Source of the DNA: Rosa chinensis
Taxonomy: Eukaryota > Streptophyta > Magnoliopsida > Rosales > Rosaceae
Assembly (NCBI RefSeq): GCF_002994745.2
Contig: NC_037092.1
Coordinates: 69,973,823-70,037,822, forward strand
DNA: 64,000 nucleotides
Direction of reading: 5' to 3'
Shown: piece after piece, positions 58,490-64,000 of the stretch
Layout of the letters: each line of letters starts with the position of its first letter
Numbering within the stretch: the stretch's first letter is position 1
The notes under the pieces: model-generated
The model's database searches: none
What the model saw: only the letters and a program-made list of their open reading frames with translations
Told to the model about the DNA's origin: nothing
Position numbers and translations under genes: made by a program

Positions 58490-60397
58490 TTTTTTTTTTA
58501 ACGCAAACATGTCAGCCCTTTCATTAGATTCAGCAAGTAGTACAAAAACGAAACACTCCTATAGGGTCGACAGAAAGCAATCGTTCCTTAGAACCACCAA
58601 AACCCTATTCTAAAATAGGGTCCCAGATAGTCCCGAGTACACCCACCTTTTAGGAAATCCATGCACCATTATTCTAACAAAAACCAGAAATCTTGAAGTA
58701 GGCATAAAAAGGTAACAACTAAGGCACTGGTTTTTGCGACCCAAAAATAAAATAAAATTAAACTATTGATAGAAGGTGAATCCTCACCTTCCACCTCTCC
58801 CTCTGCAACCGGAGGCTCCACAAATGGAACCAACTCATCCTCTCCTACTTGCATTGTTCCATGCACATTCACATCTGCATCAGCTTATACCTCCATAATT
58901 GAGTCAAAACTCAAAACCTTTCACCGCCTCTTGTACTTGCGGATCTTCTTCTCTTCCTGTTCATCTGTAACTTTAACCTTATTCTTGCTGCCCTTTGGAC
59001 GCCCAATCTTCTTCTCTTCCTGTTCATCTGTAACTTTAACCTTATTCTTGCTGCCCTTTGGACGCCCAATCTTCTTCTTTCTAGGTGAGACCAGCAATTT
59101 TCCATTTTTGTGTTGCACAATCAGGGAAGCATTCTCTCCAACCTCCAACGTTGAATCAGGAAGAGCTAAGAACTTCTTCCCAAACCTACTCAACATTGAC
59201 ATAGCCTTTCGTTTCCTCCCACTTGGCATCACCTGCAAGGAAGAGAACTCCACACGAGCATTCTCCTTCCCGATCACATCCATTATTGGACTCAAAGCCA
59301 ATGCCTTCGACCCCACTTCCTGTTGAGTGAGAATCAAAGGATCACGAGGAAACGAATGCTTCAGGACCGGCTCCATGACCATCTGTCGGCCCATCATCTT
59401 AGAGCTTAAGAAGCCATTGGACACCACAGCACTACCTTCCATCCCAAGCCGTGAAGTCCCAGCACCCTGACCCACCAAACCCGAGACAGCCTCCACACAG
59501 ACAAGATCAATACTTCCCTTGCCCGCCTCTGTCACCATCACAGAAGCAACCACATCCTTGCCCGAATTCAAAGACAGACCCGCCATAGCCTCCATCAATG
59601 AACTTGCCAAAATCTCCTCCTTCTCTTTAAACAAAATTTTGTCACATCCCATCGCATCATGAATAAATAGACCACATTCGCGGCATTAACCCTTGACCTT
59701 CTCATATATGAAAGTTAATTCCGGCCTCACCACCGGAGAAAATTCAACAACTTTCGAGGAGCGAATTCTACGACGAACATCAAACACTACCTTGATCCTC
59801 TGCTCTCCTTCCTTTCTTTTCAGAGCAGTCAGATCCATTCTAACCACTTGCCCTAACGTCACCCCCACCATGTTGAGCGTCGTCTTGTTCCGCAAGGCAA
59901 GAGGAAGACCCCGCACCACTACCCAGGCCTCCATCAGATTCAAAGCCACAGTCTCCGATGGGCACAACCCGTCATATTCTCCCACAACAAGCATCGTGTT
60001 GCGATAGAACCAAGGACCCCCATGCAAAATCCGATTGCGCACAACCTCATTCTCAAAATGAAACACGAAGCACTCACCAGCATCTTCAATGGCAAGGCCT
60101 GATCGGATATGCCAGATATTAGAGATGGTACCTTTGAACCCTGGAAGTCCCGCATTCGGTGCCAACAGTCGTCCAACCATATACTAATGGTTATCTTGAA
60201 ACGCCGCAGCCCCTACATCCCCGAGAGCCACCAAAGCCGAGTCCGCCTGACTCAAAGTTGCCACAAAATCATCCACGATGCCAGCCATCGAATGGGGAAT
60301 GAGATCAGATGGAGAATATGAAGTTTTGGAAATTTTATCGATGCGAGGAGGCACCGAGAAACCCTAGCTACAAAGACGGCTAGGTCTTATAGCACTT
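58483..60397 (-). mobile_element. ORF1-only L1-type LINE, 1.9 kb
   Basis: Bounded by AGCACTT at 58483-58489 and 60391-60397. Copy 2 of the flank (near 26953) has the empty site TATAAGCACTTATTTCC. A T-run at 58488-58499 is its poly-A tail on the minus strand. From the minus-strand 5' end there is an 80-100 bp leader, an ORF1 and a short 3' UTR. The reverse-transcriptase ORF2 is wholly absent, so it must have moved using enzymes from another element. Confidence 0.8.
58921..60288 (-). pseudogene. LINE ORF1 (DUF4283, CCHC knuckle, AT-hooks), two stops
   Basis: It starts MAGIVDDFVATLSQ at 60288. A TAG comes after about 34 codons, then the frame continues through a DUF4283-type RNA-binding domain (VVRNRILHGGPWFYRNTMLV, LPLALRNKTTLNMVG). 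A TAA comes just before a zinc knuckle CRECGLFIHDAMGC (C-x2-C-x4-H-x4-C) near 59685-59640. The C-terminus has a perfect 63-bp tandem repeat (about 58947-59072) encoding two copies of an AT-hook-like GRPKGSKNK. The product is the RNA chaperone of L1-type plant LINEs. The stops may block it. Confidence 0.8.
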
Positions 60398-60662
60398 GTT
60401 TCCACTTATCAAACAATAAGTAATGGTAATACAAATGAAATAGACGCCTGATTTACTGATCAAACGAGTATTAGTAATATAATGAAATGAAGCCTCTATT
60501 TGAGATTGTTAGAAGCATAAACAAGGCAAATATATCACTTTAGTAACTAAACGATAACTCGTTCAACATAACTTTCAAAAATATCACTTTAGTCATTTCC
60601 ACCAAAAGTTCAAAATTTCTATAACTTTGAATCATCGAAATTTTACTTGTATGTAGTAATTA
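60398..60662. other. End of receptor flank segment copy 3
   Basis: Resumes homology with 26960-27236 after the LINE and ends at GTAGTAATTA, where the next element begins. Confidence 0.7.
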
Positions 60663-63600
60663 CTAGCGGTATAGCCCACGCGATGCCGCGGGTTTGTTTG
60701 CTTGATGTAGCACTTCTAATTTAACATTAACATTTCTGGGCCAATATTTGCTGTCAAAATAATCTCACTGCACACAACTGTGCAACCACAACTTTTGGGT
60801 CGAATAAACATAATTGGAACATTAGAAGATACATTTTTTTTTTTTTGAAACACTCACTCTAGCCAACAATATAACAAACATAGTTCTGTTCAAATAATCT
60901 TTTGCTTGATTCATCAAGTCTGGTGCAATTAAACCTGAAAAGAAAAGAACAAACGGATTTAAAAAGAGAAGTAAATGAAGTTTATATTGAACTTATGTCG
61001 AAAGACTGTTATACACAATACAAAGGGTCAAGAGGATCTTCATTTTTTTTTTCTAAAATGTAGTAAAGAGCTTCAATTGGCATGATAAAAACGTCTAAAA
61101 GTGCAAGAAAAGCACCCCAAACCATTCTTCAAGATCTATTCTTCTCTAGTATAGTAACTATAGAATTCATTCAAACTTGCGACCCTAAAAATTTGCTCAC
61201 AAATATAGCAGTATAGCATAAGTGGAATAAGAAATAGCTAATCAATAAAGCTTTTTGTTATCTAATTCCTGATAGAATACTGACCTATGCACTCTCACTC
61301 AGGTAAATAGTGAACCAAACTACAATAGAGATTCAAAATAATGTGGTTTTGAAATGAAAGCTTTAACCAAATGGTATTTTCCATCTTTCAATAGGTGAAT
61401 AGATTTTGTTTACCTTGTTACAGGATCAGGGTAATGGCAGACCTGCTTGCATACAGAATCTACATAAACAAATAGTCACTGTAGAGAGTGCACCTCTGTG
61501 GAGTCAAAACCTCTGATCCTCTAGTTTTTGTTCACTGAAATTAAGACATTGATTAAAGATAACAGGAAAAGAAAGTATCCATACGTTAGGCTTGATGTTC
61601 AAAAGCCCATATTCCAGCTTGTAAGGGAAAGGAAAAGGGAAGAAACCTCACTATTAAAAGTGGAAAGGAAAAGGGATCTTCCCCTTTTAGGGCAATGTAT
61701 TACAGTTTAGAAATTCTACATGACTGATTCAAATAAACAGAGCTACAGAAATTACGTATTGAACAACGTGAAGTTGATAAGACATACAGATCAATGAGAT
61801 CATTAACATTGAATAGAAATCACTGTGGAAAAGCAATTCGATCGTGCAGAAATAATTTAGACAGTTAAGTACAATTCAAACAACGGGAAAGAATAAGAAA
61901 CTAACAATTGCAAGTGCACCCTCACTAAGCAATGCCGATACGGTTACTCCAACTACAACTAACCATTTAAACTGATGTAACCATTAAACAATACTATATC
62001 ATACAGATCACGTATGAATTACATTGGAATATATAAGAGATCATATAAATCACCTGAGCCGATTACTGTTAAGTGGGTGTGAGCCAGAGAATGCAAGGAG
62101 CTGTACACAAACAAATGAAGACATGTTTTAGTAAAAAGAAGAGAAAGGGGAAAAACTAAAAACAAATCAAAATTTGAGAAACTCATCTGCAATGGATTCA
62201 ACCCTCTGATCTTTTGTGTACACATGATCTTCTCCCATGGCTTTTGGACTATGTCAAGCCCTAAATCTCTTCTGGCTTTTGGGATTATAAAGCTGCAAAC
62301 TTGAAAATTAGGTCCAACCCTGAAACTGAATCAAACATACAAAATCCGCATCAGTAATAATTTTCTTCAATACGAAAATGTATTACGCAAAAAACCAACA
62401 AATGTTCTTTCCCAAATCAAAACACATACCAGAAATCCAGAACATGAACTCTGAGAGGGAAAGTTATTGTTGCATTTTCTCCTCACAAAATTTTTCAATA
62501 AATGTGTCTGCTCCTTAGGAACCACTCGTTTGCAAACTCCCACCAGTTTGGATCAACCTTCCTGAATCCCCGAACATTGATTCAATGATTTTGGAGACCG
62601 AAATTAAATCTCTACTGACTTTCCTCTCAATTAGAAAACTTCATAGGGTGTCCGAAAATTCAAAACATATACCCAATCACAATTCACAATTGACTGGAAA
62701 TCCTATTCTACTGAAAATTGTTTTTACTTCGACAACAACACTTGGTTTGCTTAAGGGTGTTTGTGACTCATTATTTGACCATATAGCAAAGAACACTCAT
62801 ATCAGTGCTCAGTAGTTACAGTGAGCTCCAGTAAATAATGCAATTAATTTAAAAAAAAAAAATTTCAAAATGAACATACCTTCGGGCTTCAGGGGTTGGC
62901 ATTGCATTCACTCCCTGCATGAGTCATGATTGCAACGCCTCATACTCTTCCCACTTGACATAACGGTAGTATTTATGAACTCAAGATGTATGGTGTCCTA
63001 CATTCATAAAATTGTTAGGGTTTATTGGAATCTATCAAAGATAAATTACAAAAAAGCGAAAAACGGCCAACAACAGATTTGGTAAATACATAAATGTCTA
63101 ATATGGTGATTAAACTTGCAATTCCTCAATGAATATTTATCTGCACAACAACAATACCCAGAAAGAATACGCATCCAAAAAATTGAGCAATCCAAAACAA
63201 AAACCCAGAATCAGACGAAAGAAAAAAACTTACATGCACAATCCAAAACAAACCCAGACCCAGATCCTTCTTCTCCTTCTTTCTCGTGATTCCACTCTGC
63301 CATTTTAATATGGCCATTGAAAACACAAACATCCATTCCGCTCATGTAAATTGGGGATTTGAATTCCATGATTGTCAAAGCGCACCTGTAAAGTTAGTGG
63401 CTTGTCGAACTGAAATTGGAATGGAGCGACTGATGTTGATAGAGGCTGAAGGTAGTGGGAGATTGTTGATTTTGATGGCTGGATTTGATGCTGCGAAACA
63501 GTGAATATGGATGTTGATAGAGGCTTCCCGAAGAAACTAAGAATTTGGGATTTTTGCTTATATAATGAGGGGACAGTGGTGTTCCGGTTGCTAACCAAAA

Positions 63601-64000
63601 AATTTATACTCAATAACCCTTAGATTTACATTCAATCGTGGAAAAAAAAAAAAAAAATTACATATAAATTATTGATAAAAGATCACTTAACAAATACATC
63701 TTTTAAAGATTAAATTAAACATATAAGGATTAAATCTTACAAATAAGGATAATCTGCTTTCCACTTGTCACATGTCATAAGTTAATTTACTTTTTTACCC
63801 TTAACTACTTCCTTTGACTTCTAATCCCTATATATAAGGATTAAATCTTACAAATAAGGACAATCTGCTCTCTACTTGCCACATGTCATGAGTTAATTTA
63901 CTTTTTTACCCTTAATTAATTCTTTTGACTTCTAATCCCTTTATGTTACTTTTTTTTCTTCTAAGAATAATCTCTTTATACTCGTGTGCTGCTACTACAC
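60663..64000 (-). mobile_element. Putative Helitron, 3' terminus at 60663, extending past the window
   Basis: On the minus strand the sequence ends CCCGCGGCATCGCGTGGG, then GCTATACCG, then CTAG, followed by T: a hairpin about ten bases from a CTAG end, as in Helitrons. Homology to flank copy 2 stops at this base. No Helitron 5' end (TC...) and no Rep/helicase were found before 64000, so the right limit is unknown. The interior has no supported gene. A minus-strand ATG near 63302 opens MAEWNHEKEGEEGSG... up to a GTAAGT-like donor near 63232, which may be a captured exon. Confidence 0.55.
63722..63943. repeat. Two-unit tandem repeat, 111 bp
   Basis: TATAAGGATTAAATCTTACAA begins at 63722 and again at 63833. 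The units run on with few differences (TGTCACATGTCATAAG versus TGCCACATGTCATGAG). Confidence 0.85.

Overview
The window is nuclear DNA of a flowering plant. It holds intron-bearing TIR/NB-ARC/LRR immune-receptor genes buried in plant-type transposons: Ty3/gypsy of the Tat lineage, Ty1/copia, L1-type LINEs, a tRNA-derived SINE, hAT, Mutator-like elements and Helitrons. TIR-containing receptors point to a eudicot. The general look of the repeats and receptors suggests a rosid, perhaps Rosaceae, but that is inference. Nothing is prokaryotic or organellar.

Layout. Positions 1-18228 hold a Tat-type gypsy retrotransposon in tandem (partial internal region, LTR, complete internal region, LTR). Each unit carries gag-pro-pol on the plus strand and a spliced antisense gene of the Transposase_28 family. 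This array sits inside an older copia element on the minus strand (18229-21817), which itself lies in the 3' flank of a receptor gene. From 21818 to about 27240 is a truncated receptor pseudogene (copy A) with its downstream flank. From 27240 to 37100 there is no intact gene, only transposons: a SINE, LINE 3' ends, two Mutator-like elements with perfect 9-bp target duplications, and a non-autonomous hAT-like element carrying a ribosomal protein L7a fragment. From 37341 to 40131 is receptor copy B, which has one nonsense codon and is cut by an apparently intact hAT element (40132-44177). A decayed copia element with matching LTRs occupies 45929-50407. Receptor copy C (51128-54701) is the best-preserved gene, but a Helitron (54617-56704) sits in its last LRR-coding exon and supplies the present stop codon. 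Its downstream flank (56705-60662) carries an ORF1-only LINE and ends at what looks like the 3' terminus of another, reversed Helitron that runs to the window edge.

How the parts relate. Copies A, B and C belong to one tandem cluster. A 3'-flank segment occurs three times (21818-22596, 26025-27236, 57565-60662). Comparing the copies gives empty-site evidence for several insertions. The most interesting biology is in copies B and C: each joins a TNL-style TIR exon, through a phase-2 intron, to an NB-ARC/LRR exon whose motifs are of the non-TIR (CNL, RPS2/At4g27190-like) type. That is a TIR-for-coiled-coil domain swap, seen twice. Only copy C and the hAT transposase look close to translatable. 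Most other coding sequence is broken, often by changes that look like C-to-T at CAG or CAA codons.
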